A DNA stretch of 64,000 nucleotides. Source: an uncultured Eubacterium sp. (GTDB lineage Bacteria; Bacillota; Clostridia; Oscillospirales; Acutalibacteraceae). The translations under genes and the position numbers were made by a program. This document shows positions 26,226 through 34,419 of this stretch, one piece after another. The stretch is taken from contig CALWID010000005.1 of NCBI GenBank assembly GCA_944380635.1, positions 1 to 64,000 of the forward strand. The letters are read 5' to 3'. Position 1 is the stretch's first letter, and each line of letters begins with the position of its first letter. Under the pieces are notes generated by a model. The model was not told the origin of the DNA, did not search any database, and was given only the letters and a program-made list of their open reading frames with translations.

Positions 26226-27314
26226 ATGAAAAAATTTCTTGCTGTTTTAACTGCGTTTGCTATGGCGTTTACACTTTGCGCCTGCTCAAGCGGTAATGAA
26301 GAACTTACAGAAACTCAAACACAAACTCAAACAACCGCCGTTTCAACTACTCAGCCTCAGCCGGCGTGGCAGTGGCAAAAGGCCGCGCCTGAAGATGAGG
26401 GCGTAGATTCCGCGGTTTTAAACGATGTGCACGAAACTTTTGATTCATTCCCGCTGCTTGCAAGCGTAATAGTAAGAAACGGATTTATAATTGATGAATA
26501 TTATAAAGACGGGTATGATGAAAACAGCGTGTTTATTCTTAATTCCGCCTCAAAAAGCGTAACAAGCGCGCTTATCGGCATTGCTGTGGATAAGGGCATT
26601 ATAGAAAGCGTGGATGTGCCGTTATCTCAGTATTTTCCGCAGATTCTTGAAAATGATAATGATTATTGGCGGCAGATAACGCTGCGCCATCTTTTAACCC
26701 ACACTTCAGGTATAGATATGAGCGATACTGCTGATTGGTACGACTGGCGCGCGTCTGAAAATTGGGTGCAGTATATTTTGGATTGCCCCGTAACCTCTCG
26801 CCCGGGCACAAGGTTTAACTATTCAACCGGAAACACTCATCTGCTGAGCGCGGTTTTGCAGCAGGCTTCGGGTATGACTCTTGAGGAATTCGGCAAAAAA
26901 TGCCTTTTTAATCCTATGGGAATGGAAAGCGTAAGCATTTCAACTGACGCCCAGGGCATTTCAGACGGCGGCAACGGCGTTTCAATGAATATCTATGATA
27001 TGGCAAAATTCGGAATGTTGTATTTAAACGGAGGCGAATGGCAGGGCGAACAACTTGTTTCTTCCGATTGGGTTAACGAGTCCACTACTGTTAGGTTTGA
27101 GCGCGATTCAGGCTCTGCCGATTACGGCTATCAGTGGTGGGTGCGCACTTTTGGGGATGATAATTATAACGCATATTTCGCCCAGGGCCACGCAGGGCAG
27201 TATATATTCGTTGTGCCTGAACTTCAACTCGTTATTGCATTTACAAGCAATTATGAGGGCTCGTCAAGTATTTATTGGCGCCTTGTAAATCAAATAGTAA
27301 ACGCCTGCTCATAG
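26226..27314 (+). CDS. Serine hydrolase lipoprotein (class C beta-lactamase/DD-peptidase fold)
   Basis: A 362-residue predicted lipoprotein (signal MKKFLAVLTAFAMAFT, lipobox LCAC at Cys20) with a Thr/Gln-rich linker and an AmpC-like catalytic domain. The nucleophile motif SxxK is seen as SASK in ILNSASKSVTSALIG. The Tyr motif is in RFNYSTGN, and a late GHAGQY motif replaces KTG, as is common in esterase-like members. Many homologues act as esterases or D-peptidases, so resistance should not be assumed. ATG 26226 fits the signal peptide; longer frames from 26178 have no fitting ribosome site. Confidence 0.82.
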   Translation: MKKFLAVLTAFAMAFTLCACSSGNEELTETQTQTQTTAVSTTQPQPAWQWQKAAPEDEGVDSAVLNDVHETFDSFPLLASVIVRNGFIIDEYYKDGYDENSVFILNSASKSVTSALIGIAVDKGIIESVDVPLSQYFPQILENDNDYWRQITLRHLLTHTSGIDMSDTADWYDWRASENWVQYILDCPVTSRPGTRFNYSTGNTHLLSAVLQQASGMTLEEFGKKCLFNPMGMESVSISTDAQGISDGGNGVSMNIYDMAKFGMLYLNGGEWQGEQLVSSDWVNESTTVRFERDSGSADYGYQWWVRTFGDDNYNAYFAQGHAGQYIFVVPELQLVIAFTSNYEGSSSIYWRLVNQIVNACS

Positions 27315-27392
27315 GCGCTTTAAAAGGCTTTTGCCTTGATTACATTATCGGTAACACAATACAGAATTAATGACTGTCAGGGAGGAAAAGAT

Positions 27393-28259
27393 ATGAAAAC
27401 TTATGAGAATGAAAAATTTGATGAAGAACGCGCGCTTTACGGCAGCGACGGCGTTGTACTTAAAAATTGTGCTTTTGACGGACCTGCGGACGGCGAAAGC
27501 GCCCTTAAGGAAAGCAGAAATATAGAGGTTTTCAATACTTTCTGCAATCTGCGCTATCCTTTTTGGCATGATGACCACCTTAAAATAGATTCGTGCAATA
27601 TGACTCAATTATGCCGCGCGGCGCTTTGGTATTCAAATGATATTGAAATCAACTCAACAAAACTTCACGGTATTAAAGCGCTTCGTGAATGCAGTAATGT
27701 AACTATGAAAGACTGCGATATTATATCGCCGGAATTCGGCTGGTCGGTAAAAAATATAAAAATGGAAAATTGCACGGCGCAGTCCGAGTATTTTATGATG
27801 CGCAGTGAAAATTTAAATTTTAAAAATGTTGATTTTAAAGGTAAATATTCTTTCCAGTATATAAAAAACGCCGTGTTTGAGGACTGCAGTTTTGATACGA
27901 AAGACGCTTTTTGGCACGCCCATAATGTAACTGTTAAAAACAGCCTTGTTAAGGGCGAGTATCTTGCGTGGTATTCAGACGGCTTAACTCTTGTCAACTG
28001 CAAAATAATCGGCACTCAGCCGTTATGCTACTGTAAAAATCTTAAACTTATAAACTGCCGGATGATTGACGCCGACCTTTGCTTTGAAAAATCAGATGTT
28101 GACGCCGTTATCACAACTCCCGTCATCAGTATTAAAAATCCTTATTCCGGCAAAATCAGCGTCCCGTGCGTCGGTGAGATTATCTCAGATGATGAAAAAG
28201 CAAAAGCGGATATTATAGTTACAGGCGGCAATAGCGGCAAAGACGATGTCTGCGCCTGA
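27393..28259 (+). CDS. DUF3737-like right-handed beta-helix protein
   Basis: About 288 residues built from repeating beta-helix rungs, each with an Asn/Asp/Cys ladder: VVLKNCAFDGPADGESALKES, NVTMKDCDIISPEFGWSVKN, LTLVNCKIIGTQPLCYCKN. Family members have this pectate-lyase-like solenoid, but no catalytic activity is established. It has no signal peptide, so it is cytoplasmic. Aromatic residues (FWHDD, WYSND, FWHAH, WYSDG) recur at one turn position and may line a ligand groove. ATG 27393 follows GGGAGGA. It lies just before a MATE transporter. Confidence 0.75.
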   Translation: MKTYENEKFDEERALYGSDGVVLKNCAFDGPADGESALKESRNIEVFNTFCNLRYPFWHDDHLKIDSCNMTQLCRAALWYSNDIEINSTKLHGIKALRECSNVTMKDCDIISPEFGWSVKNIKMENCTAQSEYFMMRSENLNFKNVDFKGKYSFQYIKNAVFEDCSFDTKDAFWHAHNVTVKNSLVKGEYLAWYSDGLTLVNCKIIGTQPLCYCKNLKLINCRMIDADLCFEKSDVDAVITTPVISIKNPYSGKISVPCVGEIISDDEKAKADIIVTGGNSGKDDVCA

Positions 28260-28283
28260 ATAACAGTCGGGAATTAATGGCTT

Positions 28284-29630
28284 ATGTTTCAAAATAAAGT
28301 TTTAAAGAGGGAAAATAACGGGCTATTAAAAACGCTTATTTTTCTCTCTTTTCCAACGGTTATAGAGCAGATACTTTCAACTTTGCTTCAGTATGTTGAT
28401 ACTGCAATGGTGGGCAGGCTCGGCGAGCAGGCAACCGCGTCCGTAAGTATAACAACAAATGTAACATGGCTTGTAAACAGCGCTCCTACCGCTATCGGTA
28501 CGGCGGCGCTTGTTCTTATATCCAAAGCATACGGAGCAGGGGATAAGGAGCAGGTTGTAAAACTCTGCCGCCAGGCATTTATCCTTGCCGCCTGTGCCGG
28601 AGTTGTCCTCGGCGCAGCGTCGGTTGCGCTCAGTCCTTTTATACCCGTTTGGATGGGCGCGGAAGAGGCAATATGCCCAACGGCGTCGCGCTATTTCTTT
28701 ATAATCAGCCTGCCGCTTGTTTTCCGCTCACTGTCCTCCGTTATGGGTTATGCGCTGCGCGCCGTCAGAAATACAAAAACGCCTATGATAATAAGCGCCG
28801 CCGCAAACGGCGTTAATGTTGTAATGAATTATCTTCTTATCTATACTTTTGAATTCGGCGTTGAAGGCGCGGCGGCAGCGTCTGCGCTGTCATATACTCT
28901 TTCAGGAATTTTAATGCTCTGTTCCTGCTATAGAAATAAAGACCTTAATTGGCGCCTGCGTAATACGCGCGTGGAAAAACCGCTTTTAAAGGAATATGCG
29001 GGCGTGGGTTTGCCCGTTCTGGGCAGCAGCGTTGCGTCCTGCCTTGGTTATGTCGTTTTCGCAAGCCTTGTTTCAGGCATGGGCACCACTGTTTTCGCCG
29101 CCCATTCAATTGCTGTAACGGCGGAAACTATTTTCTATGTTCCCGGTTACGGTCTGCGCTCGGCGGCTTCCACTCTCGTCGGCAATGCAAGAGGAGAGCG
29201 CAATATAAAGAAATTAAAAGATGTCAGCAGGCTGAGCGTTGTTTTAACTGTTGCAGTTATGATAATCAGCGGCGCTGTTTTGTATTTCGGCTCAACACTT
29301 TTAATGAGCCTGTTTACACCAAGTGAACGCGTAATAGAACTCGGCGCGGCAATGCTTAAAATAGTTGCCTTTTCGGAGCCGTTTTTCGGGCTTATGGTGG
29401 TGCTTGAAGGCATATTTTACGGCCTTGGCCGCACAAAATACGCTTTCTTTGTTGAAACAGCGGGAATGTGGGCGGTCAGAATTTTCTTTACTTTCCTTTG
29501 CGTGCGCGTCTGGGGACTCGGCTTAAACGCCGTGTGGTACTGTATGATTGCGGATAATATCTGTAAGGCGGTTATGTTTGCCGTGCCTTTTATTTCAAAA
29601 AAAGAACGCTCAAAAATTTTGCGAGTGTGA
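28284..29630 (+). CDS. MATE family efflux transporter
   Basis: A 448-residue, 12-helix cation-coupled antiporter. The opening IFLSFPTVIEQILSTLLQYVDTAMVGRLG and the mirrored second half (LGSSVASCLGYVVFASLVSGMG) are typical of the NorM/DinF-like MATE family. The substrate (drug, metabolite or peptide) is unknown. The Shine-Dalgarno is weak. It starts 24 bases after the DUF3737-like gene, so the two are probably in one transcript. A terminator follows. Confidence 0.88.
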   Translation: MFQNKVLKRENNGLLKTLIFLSFPTVIEQILSTLLQYVDTAMVGRLGEQATASVSITTNVTWLVNSAPTAIGTAALVLISKAYGAGDKEQVVKLCRQAFILAACAGVVLGAASVALSPFIPVWMGAEEAICPTASRYFFIISLPLVFRSLSSVMGYALRAVRNTKTPMIISAAANGVNVVMNYLLIYTFEFGVEGAAAASALSYTLSGILMLCSCYRNKDLNWRLRNTRVEKPLLKEYAGVGLPVLGSSVASCLGYVVFASLVSGMGTTVFAAHSIAVTAETIFYVPGYGLRSAASTLVGNARGERNIKKLKDVSRLSVVLTVAVMIISGAVLYFGSTLLMSLFTPSERVIELGAAMLKIVAFSEPFFGLMVVLEGIFYGLGRTKYAFFVETAGMWAVRIFFTFLCVRVWGLGLNAVWYCMIADNICKAVMFAVPFISKKERSKILRV

Positions 29631-29655
29631 GCGCCTGAATATGTGCTTTGCTTTT

Positions 29656-29685
29656 AAGCGGTCGGAATTCCGGCCGCTTTTTCTT
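29656..29685 (+). terminator. Terminator after MATE gene
   Basis: AAGCGGTCGG (29656-29665) pairs with CCGGCCGCTT (29670-29679) with one G-U pair, then TTTCTTTT. Confidence 0.8.
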
Positions 29686-29800
29686 TTGCAATTATAAAAA
29701 TATGGAGTTTTATACATTTTAAGCATATTTTATTCGCATAATGATTAAAAATCGCCACGCTTTTTTGGTGATTTAGTTAATAGTTTGTATAACCTTGCAG

Positions 29801-29809
29801 TGATATAAT
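29801..29809 (+). promoter_or_regulatory. Extended -10 promoter for GH13 alpha-glucosidase
   Basis: TGATATAAT at 29801-29809 is an extended -10 element. The -35 region is poor. The leader to the start codon is about 110 bases. Confidence 0.5.
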
Positions 29810-29924
29810 ATTATTAGAATTTTCTAAATAAAATATGGCTTAAGCGAAAATATAAATCCGCTTTTTGCCGCAGCAGCCGTGTATCGTTGCTTAAATTTGA
29901 TTAAATTGAAGAGGTGTTTTATTT

Positions 29925-31580
29925 ATGAAAGATTGGTTTAAAGAACTTGTTGTTTATCAGATATGGCCGCGCTCGTTTTGCGACGGCAACGGCGACGGTA
30001 TCGGCGACCTTGAGGGCGTTCTGAGCAAAATGGATTATCTTGAAAGCCTCGGAATAAACTGCATTTGGTTTTCGCCTCTTTATCCCTCGCCGAATGCCGA
30101 TTTCGGCTATGATATAGCGGATTACCGAAATATCAGCCCGGAGTACGGCAATATGCAGCTTTTTAAGAAAGTGCTTGATGAGGCTCATTCACGCGGTATG
30201 AAGGTAATTATGGACCTTGTTGTAAATCATACTTCTGATGAGCACGAGTGGTTTGTAAAATCAAAAGATATTAATTCACCGTATCACGATTATTATTTTT
30301 GGCGAAGGGGCAAAGGCAAACGCCCGCCTAATAACTGGCTTTCCTGCTTTGAGGGCGGTGCCTGGGAATACAATAAAGATATTGATGAGTACTATCTTCA
30401 TGTTTTTGCAAAAAAACAGCCGGACCTCAATCATGATAATCCGAAAGTGCGCGAAGAAGTTAAAGATATTCTGCGCTTTTGGCTTGATATGGGCGTGGAC
30501 GGTTTCAGAGAAGATGTTATTACTTTTATTTCAAAAAAAGAGGGGCTTCCGAACGGCTTTCCAATACCCAGCGCCTGCGGCATAGAGCATTATATGGACG
30601 GCCCCCATATTCATGAGTATCTCCGCGAGTATCGTGATGTTACTGATGAATACGATTGCTTTACGGTTGGCGAGGCGCCTATGATGACGCCTGATAACGC
30701 CCTTAAATACATAGGCGGGGAAAACAGGGAACTTGATATGATGTTCCATTTTCAGCATATGAATGCGGACTGCGTACTTATGGATTACCTGCAAACTAAA
30801 TTCAGTCTTAAAAAGATGAAACGCGCCTTTTCAAGGTGGCAGGAAAAGGTGAACGGCAAAGCGTGGAATACGCTTTATATTGAAAATCACGACCACCCTC
30901 GCATTATCTCCCGTTACGGCAGCGAAAAATACCGTGTTGAATCGGGCAAAATGCTTGCCAATATGTATATGCTTCAGCAGGGCACGCCTTTTATCTATCA
31001 GGGGCAGGAGATAGGTATGACTAATATCCGCCTAAACAGCGTATCTGATTATGTGGATTGCTTCGTTCAAAATAATTATAAAATGGCAAGGGAAAAAATG
31101 CACCTGCCGGAAAAATTGTGCCGTGAACTTGCATTTAAATCCACGCGCGATAATTCACGCACTCCCGTTCAGTGGAACAGTACAAAAAACGCCGGATTTA
31201 CAACAGGCACACCTTGGTTTTATGTTAATCCGAATTATAAAGAAATTAATGTTGAGTCCCAGGAAAATGACCCGAATTCTATCCTTAATCATTACAGGGC
31301 GCTTATTAAATTCAAAAAGGAAAACGATGTTGCAAAATGGGGCGATTATAAGGAGTATTATAAGGATTCGGATAAACTTTATGTTTATGAGCGCAGTTAT
31401 AACGGCAAACACCTGCTTGTTATAAATTCATTTACAGAAGAAAATGTACCTTTTGAGGCGCCCGCCGGTTTTGACCTTGATAAGGGCAAACCTCTGCTTT
31501 GCAATTATGAAAATCCAACGGTTCAGGGCAACGGCTTTAAAACCCGCCCTTATGAAACCCGCGTTTATTATTTTGAATAA
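29925..31580 (+). CDS. GH13 alpha-glucosidase (oligo-1,6-glucosidase-like)
   Basis: A 551-residue intracellular exo-glucosidase acting on maltose- or isomaltose-type oligosaccharides. Conserved parts are VVYQIWPRSFCDGNGDGIGD, region I DLVVNHTSDEH, region II GVDGFREDVI (nucleophile Asp), region III TVGEAPMM (acid/base Glu), and region IV IENHDHPRI. The pattern matches the GH13 subfamily that includes oligo-1,6-glucosidase and trehalose-6-phosphate hydrolase. Specificity between these is not certain. GAGGTG precedes the ATG. A terminator-like hairpin after the stop overlaps the spoVAD ribosome site. Confidence 0.85.
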   Translation: MKDWFKELVVYQIWPRSFCDGNGDGIGDLEGVLSKMDYLESLGINCIWFSPLYPSPNADFGYDIADYRNISPEYGNMQLFKKVLDEAHSRGMKVIMDLVVNHTSDEHEWFVKSKDINSPYHDYYFWRRGKGKRPPNNWLSCFEGGAWEYNKDIDEYYLHVFAKKQPDLNHDNPKVREEVKDILRFWLDMGVDGFREDVITFISKKEGLPNGFPIPSACGIEHYMDGPHIHEYLREYRDVTDEYDCFTVGEAPMMTPDNALKYIGGENRELDMMFHFQHMNADCVLMDYLQTKFSLKKMKRAFSRWQEKVNGKAWNTLYIENHDHPRIISRYGSEKYRVESGKMLANMYMLQQGTPFIYQGQEIGMTNIRLNSVSDYVDCFVQNNYKMAREKMHLPEKLCRELAFKSTRDNSRTPVQWNSTKNAGFTTGTPWFYVNPNYKEINVESQENDPNSILNHYRALIKFKKENDVAKWGDYKEYYKDSDKLYVYERSYNGKHLLVINSFTEENVPFEAPAGFDLDKGKPLLCNYENPTVQGNGFKTRPYETRVYYFE

Positions 31581-31613
31581 TTTTGTTAAATTAAAAACTC
31601 TACAATAAAAGAA

Positions 31614-31649
31614 AACATCTCGGACAAAATAAACCTGAGGTGTTTTTTT
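31614..31649 (+). terminator. Terminator-like hairpin overlapping the spoVAD Shine-Dalgarno
   Basis: AACATCTC (31614-31621) pairs with GAGGTGTT (31637-31644) including one G-U pair, followed by T to 31649 and then the spoVAD ATG at 31650. The 3' arm is also the ribosome binding site GAGGTG. Confidence 0.65.
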
Positions 31650-32651
31650 ATGAAAATAAAAGGGAAAACGGCTTTTTTTGATACGCCGCCCGTAATAGTC
31701 GGCTCGGCGGGCGTCTGCGGCAAAAAAGAGGGCGAGGGCCCGCTTGCCAAAGATTTTGACGCTGTTTTTGAAGATACAACAATGGGGCAGGAGTCTTATG
31801 AACTTGCGGAATCTGCAATGCTCCACGATGCTATTATTCGCGCTCTTAATAACGCTGATACAGCGTCTTCCGAAGTAAATTTTGTTTTAAGCGGCGATTT
31901 GCTAAATCAGTGTATGGGCAGTTCTTTTGCTCTTAAAGACCTTATGATGCCGTCAATAGGGCTTTACGGGGCGTGCTCAACTATGGCGCTTTCGCTTAGC
32001 CTCGGCGCAATGCTGGTGGACGGCGGCGCGCAGTGCGTTGCGGCGGGCACTTCAAGCCATTTCTGCTCAAGCGAAAGGCAGTTTCGCTTTCCGCTTGAAT
32101 ACGGCGGACAGCGGCCTCCAACTGCCCAGTGGACTGTTACGGGCGCAGGCTGTGCCGTTATTAAAAACGAAGGTGCCGGAGTAAAAATTCCCGCCGTGTC
32201 AATAGGCACCATTTGCGATATGGGTATTACAGACGCCAATAATATGGGCGCCGCAATGGCTCCCGCCGCTGAAAAAACCATATATGATTTTTTGTGCGAT
32301 ACTAAAAGCGCACCGCAGGATTATGATATGATTTTAACAGGCGACCTCGGGCTTACAGGCTCAAAACTTCTTTATGAATTGCTTGAAAAGGAGCACGGTC
32401 TGGATATTAGGGAAGTACACCATGACTGCGGACTTATGATATTTGACCTTGAAAAGCAGGATGTGAACAGCGGCGGCTCGGGGTGCGGGTGCAGCGCGTC
32501 AGTCCTTTGCTCGCATATTCTAAAGCAGATGCGCTCAGGCTCACTCAAAAAAGTGCTTTTCGTGGCAACAGGGGCGCTTATGTCGCCCACTTCAAGCAAG
32601 CAGGGTCAGCCTATTCCCGGCATAGCCCACGCCGTGCTTTTGGAGGTGTGA
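31650..32651 (+). CDS. spoVAD: Stage V sporulation protein AD
   Basis: A 333-residue thiolase-fold protein of the SpoVA channel, needed for uptake and release of dipicolinic acid in spores; SpoVAD is the subunit shown to bind DPA. Visible signatures are TAFFDTPPVIVGSAGVCGKK, DTTMGQESYELAESAM, IGLYGACSTMALSL and a C-terminal GALMSPTSSKQGQPIPGIAHA. The usual order spoVAC-spoVAD-spoVAE is broken here: spoVAC lies downstream on the opposite strand and spoVAE further on. Its GAGGTG Shine-Dalgarno is inside a hairpin arm. The small membrane protein gene following it is nearly abutting. Confidence 0.93.
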   Translation: MKIKGKTAFFDTPPVIVGSAGVCGKKEGEGPLAKDFDAVFEDTTMGQESYELAESAMLHDAIIRALNNADTASSEVNFVLSGDLLNQCMGSSFALKDLMMPSIGLYGACSTMALSLSLGAMLVDGGAQCVAAGTSSHFCSSERQFRFPLEYGGQRPPTAQWTVTGAGCAVIKNEGAGVKIPAVSIGTICDMGITDANNMGAAMAPAAEKTIYDFLCDTKSAPQDYDMILTGDLGLTGSKLLYELLEKEHGLDIREVHHDCGLMIFDLEKQDVNSGGSGCGCSASVLCSHILKQMRSGSLKKVLFVATGALMSPTSSKQGQPIPGIAHAVLLEV

Positions 32652-32653
32652 AT

Positions 32654-32821
32654 ATGGATATAAAAAATAATATTAAAGTAATGGGCGCTTTTCAAAAGGC
32701 GGTAAATTCGCTTTACGCAATTATAACCGTAATAAGGGTAGTTGCCGTGGCGTTTCTTGTTCTTCAAGCGGTTATGCTCATCGTTTCACCCGGCAAATCC
32801 TCATTAAAACAACTTAAATAA
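32654..32821 (+). CDS. Small membrane protein coupled to spoVAD
   Basis: A 55-residue protein not recognised as a known family. It starts MDIKNNIKVMGAFQKAV and has one long hydrophobic helix (about residues 18-45) with a basic tail. Evidence for a real gene is the strong GGAGGTG at 32642-32648 inside the spoVAD tail, the start 2 bases after its stop, and the terminator-like hairpin right after. It is not SpoVAF, AB or EA by size or sequence. A spore membrane role is guessed from context only. Confidence 0.65.
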   Translation: MDIKNNIKVMGAFQKAVNSLYAIITVIRVVAVAFLVLQAVMLIVSPGKSSLKQLK

Positions 32822-32823
32822 TT

Positions 32824-32857
32824 ATGCCGCACAACCGTGCGGCATTTGCGCTTTTCT
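32824..32857 (+). terminator. Terminator-like hairpin after the spoVAD cluster
   Basis: ATGCCGCAC (32824-32832) pairs with GTGCGGCAT (32837-32845), then a broken T-rich stretch. Confidence 0.65.
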
Positions 32858-32868
32858 CCTTAAAAAGA

Positions 32869-32908
32869 TGCCAAAAGCCTAAAACAATATTGTTTTAGGC
32901 TTTTGGCA
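32869..32908. repeat. Perfect 40-base palindrome
   Basis: The 20 bases at 32869-32888 are the exact reverse complement of 32889-32908, with no spacer. The centre is ACAATATTGT and the outer arms read TGCCAAAAGCC and GGCTTTTGGCA. It could act as a bidirectional terminator or as a mobile or palindromic repeat end. Confidence 0.85.
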
Positions 32909-32948
32909 ATTTCAGACCCTACCTCTGCACGCATGCAATCCGTCAAAT

Positions 32949-33033
32949 GAGAAATCCAATTCGATTTCTCGGCAGCCTCTCAGCGTGTCGGGAAAGACTT
33001 ATTATCTCAATAAAAACCTTTTCGACACGCTGA
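32949..33033. repeat. Repeat element with two inverted repeats
   Basis: GAGAAATC (32949-32956) pairs with GATTTCTC (32963-32970). TCAGCGTGTCG (32980-32990) pairs with CGACACGCTGA (33023-33033) over a 32-base loop. The block GATTTCTCGGCAGCC (32963-32977) recurs exactly at 37890-37904, inside the terminator after the GH3 gene. Confidence 0.65.
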
Positions 33034-33080
33034 AAGCAGCCATTAGGACTGTTTCTATTAATATAATTTTTACTTTAATT

Positions 33081-33524
33081 TTAATATAGTTTAAAAATAT
33101 ATATGATAAGCCCGTAAATAACGGAACTTGCCGTGCCGTATACTATAACAGGCCCCGCAATAGTAAACATCTGAGCGGCGGTGCCGAGTATAAGCCCCTC
33201 CTGCTTAAATTCAAGGGCGGGGGATACCACGGAATTAGCAAATCCCGTAATCGGCACAATCGTTCCCGCTCCTGCGTGGCGCGCAATTTTGTCAAATACC
33301 CCAAGACCCGTTAAAATAGCGGTTATTATTATGATTATACACGGCGTTGCGATTTTTATATCGTCGCCGCTCAGTCCCGCTATGCGGAAAAGTTCGTTAA
33401 GCGCCTGACCGAAACAGCATATTGCCCCGCCAAACAGAAATGCTTTTACGCTGTTTAAAATCTTAGGGGAATCACCGCTTGCCTTGTCCGCCATTTTGCC
33501 GTATTCGCTTTTGCTTATGCCCAT
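33081..33524 (-). CDS. spoVAC: Stage V sporulation protein AC
   Basis: A 147-residue membrane protein of the SpoVA channel, thought to act as a mechanosensitive part during DPA release. Signatures are SVKAFLFGGAICCFGQALNELF, GLGVFDKIARHAGAGTIVPITGFANS, and four to five hydrophobic helices. The start at 33524 is chosen because AGGTGA lies just upstream on the minus strand; the GTG at 33533 overlaps that site. It faces away from spoVAD and spoVAE, unlike the co-directional operon in other spore formers. A possible sigma-G-like promoter lies between 33553 and 33583. Confidence 0.92.
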   Translation of the reverse strand: MGISKSEYGKMADKASGDSPKILNSVKAFLFGGAICCFGQALNELFRIAGLSGDDIKIATPCIIIIITAILTGLGVFDKIARHAGAGTIVPITGFANSVVSPALEFKQEGLILGTAAQMFTIAGPVIVYGTASSVIYGLIIYIFKLY

Positions 33525-33590
33525 TTTTATCACCTTTTTTAATTTACTATTAATTATTGTTAAACAATTTTATTTTATTATTCAAATCAC

Positions 33591-33619
33591 TTGACAAATA
33601 TTATAATTATCTGTAATAT
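33591..33619 (+). promoter_or_regulatory. Sigma-A promoter for the ABC ATPase
   Basis: TTGACA at 33591-33596, a 17-base spacer and TAATAT at 33614-33619, 31 bases before the ATPase start. It reads away from spoVAC. Confidence 0.75.
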
Positions 33620-33650
33620 TTAAATATACTATTTGTAAAGGAAGATTGCT

Positions 33651-34397
33651 ATGCACCTTATAGATGTAAGAAATGTGTATAAAATATATAACCCCGGTGA
33701 AAATCAGGTAAATGCTTTGGACGGCGTTTCAATTACTATTGATGAGGGCGAGTTCGTTGCCATAATCGGTCAGTCCGGTTCCGGTAAATCAACTCTTATG
33801 AATATGCTGGGCCTGCTTGATGTGCCCACATCAGGCGAATACTATATAAACGGCAGGCTTGTTGAGGATTTAACGGATGACGAAATGAGCGATATAAGAA
33901 ATAAGCAGATAGGCTTTATCTTTCAGGGATTTAACCTTATTTCATCGCTGAACGCGCTTGAAAATGTTGAACTTCCGCTTGTATACCGCGGCGTTCCTAA
34001 AGCGGAAAGGCGTAAACTTTCAATTGCCGCGCTTGAAAAAGTAGGGCTTAAAGAAAGAATGCACCATCTTCCGGCAGCACTTTCCGGCGGCCAGCAGCAA
34101 AGGGTAGCGGTTGCAAGGGCAATTGCTGCAGCGCCGCCCATTATCCTTGCAGATGAGCCAACGGGGAACCTTGATACCCGCTCCACTAAAGATGTTATGC
34201 AGATATTGCATAACCTTAAGGATGACGGCAGAACGGTTATTGTTATCACCCACGATAATGAAATTGCCGAACAGGCGGAGCGCGTTATCAGAATAAGGGA
34301 CGGAAAAGTAGTTGAGGATTACATAAATCCCGGATTTGAGGAAAAATACGGCAGAAAAGCAAAAATGGATAACAAAAATCCGATAGATTTGGGTTAA
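33651..34397 (+). CDS. ABC transporter ATP-binding protein (LolD/MacB type), no permease nearby
   Basis: A 248-residue ATPase with Walker A GQSGSGKST, Q-loop IFQGFNLI, signature LSGGQQQR, Walker B ILADEPTGNLD and H-loop ITHD. It belongs to the MacB/LolD/FtsE-like group that pairs with FtsX-fold permeases. Neither neighbour is such a permease: it is flanked by spoVAC and spoVAE. It has a near-consensus vegetative promoter. The C-terminal tail (GFEEKYGRKAKMDNKNP) is an extra 20 residues. The partner permease must be elsewhere, or the gene was inserted here in a rearrangement. Confidence 0.88.
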   Translation: MHLIDVRNVYKIYNPGENQVNALDGVSITIDEGEFVAIIGQSGSGKSTLMNMLGLLDVPTSGEYYINGRLVEDLTDDEMSDIRNKQIGFIFQGFNLISSLNALENVELPLVYRGVPKAERRKLSIAALEKVGLKERMHHLPAALSGGQQQRVAVARAIAAAPPIILADEPTGNLDTRSTKDVMQILHNLKDDGRTVIVITHDNEIAEQAERVIRIRDGKVVEDYINPGFEEKYGRKAKMDNKNPIDLG

Positions 34398-34419
34398 TCT
34401 AAAATTTTACGGTATATTA

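Noticed and set aside
26226..27314. Beta-lactamase resistance gene
   Set aside because: The fold matches, but the sequence has an esterase/peptidase-like pattern without a KTG motif, so resistance is not supported.
32822..33080. Insertion sequence at the spoVA break
   Set aside because: Only hairpins and a palindrome are present; no transposase frame or clear terminal repeats with target duplication.
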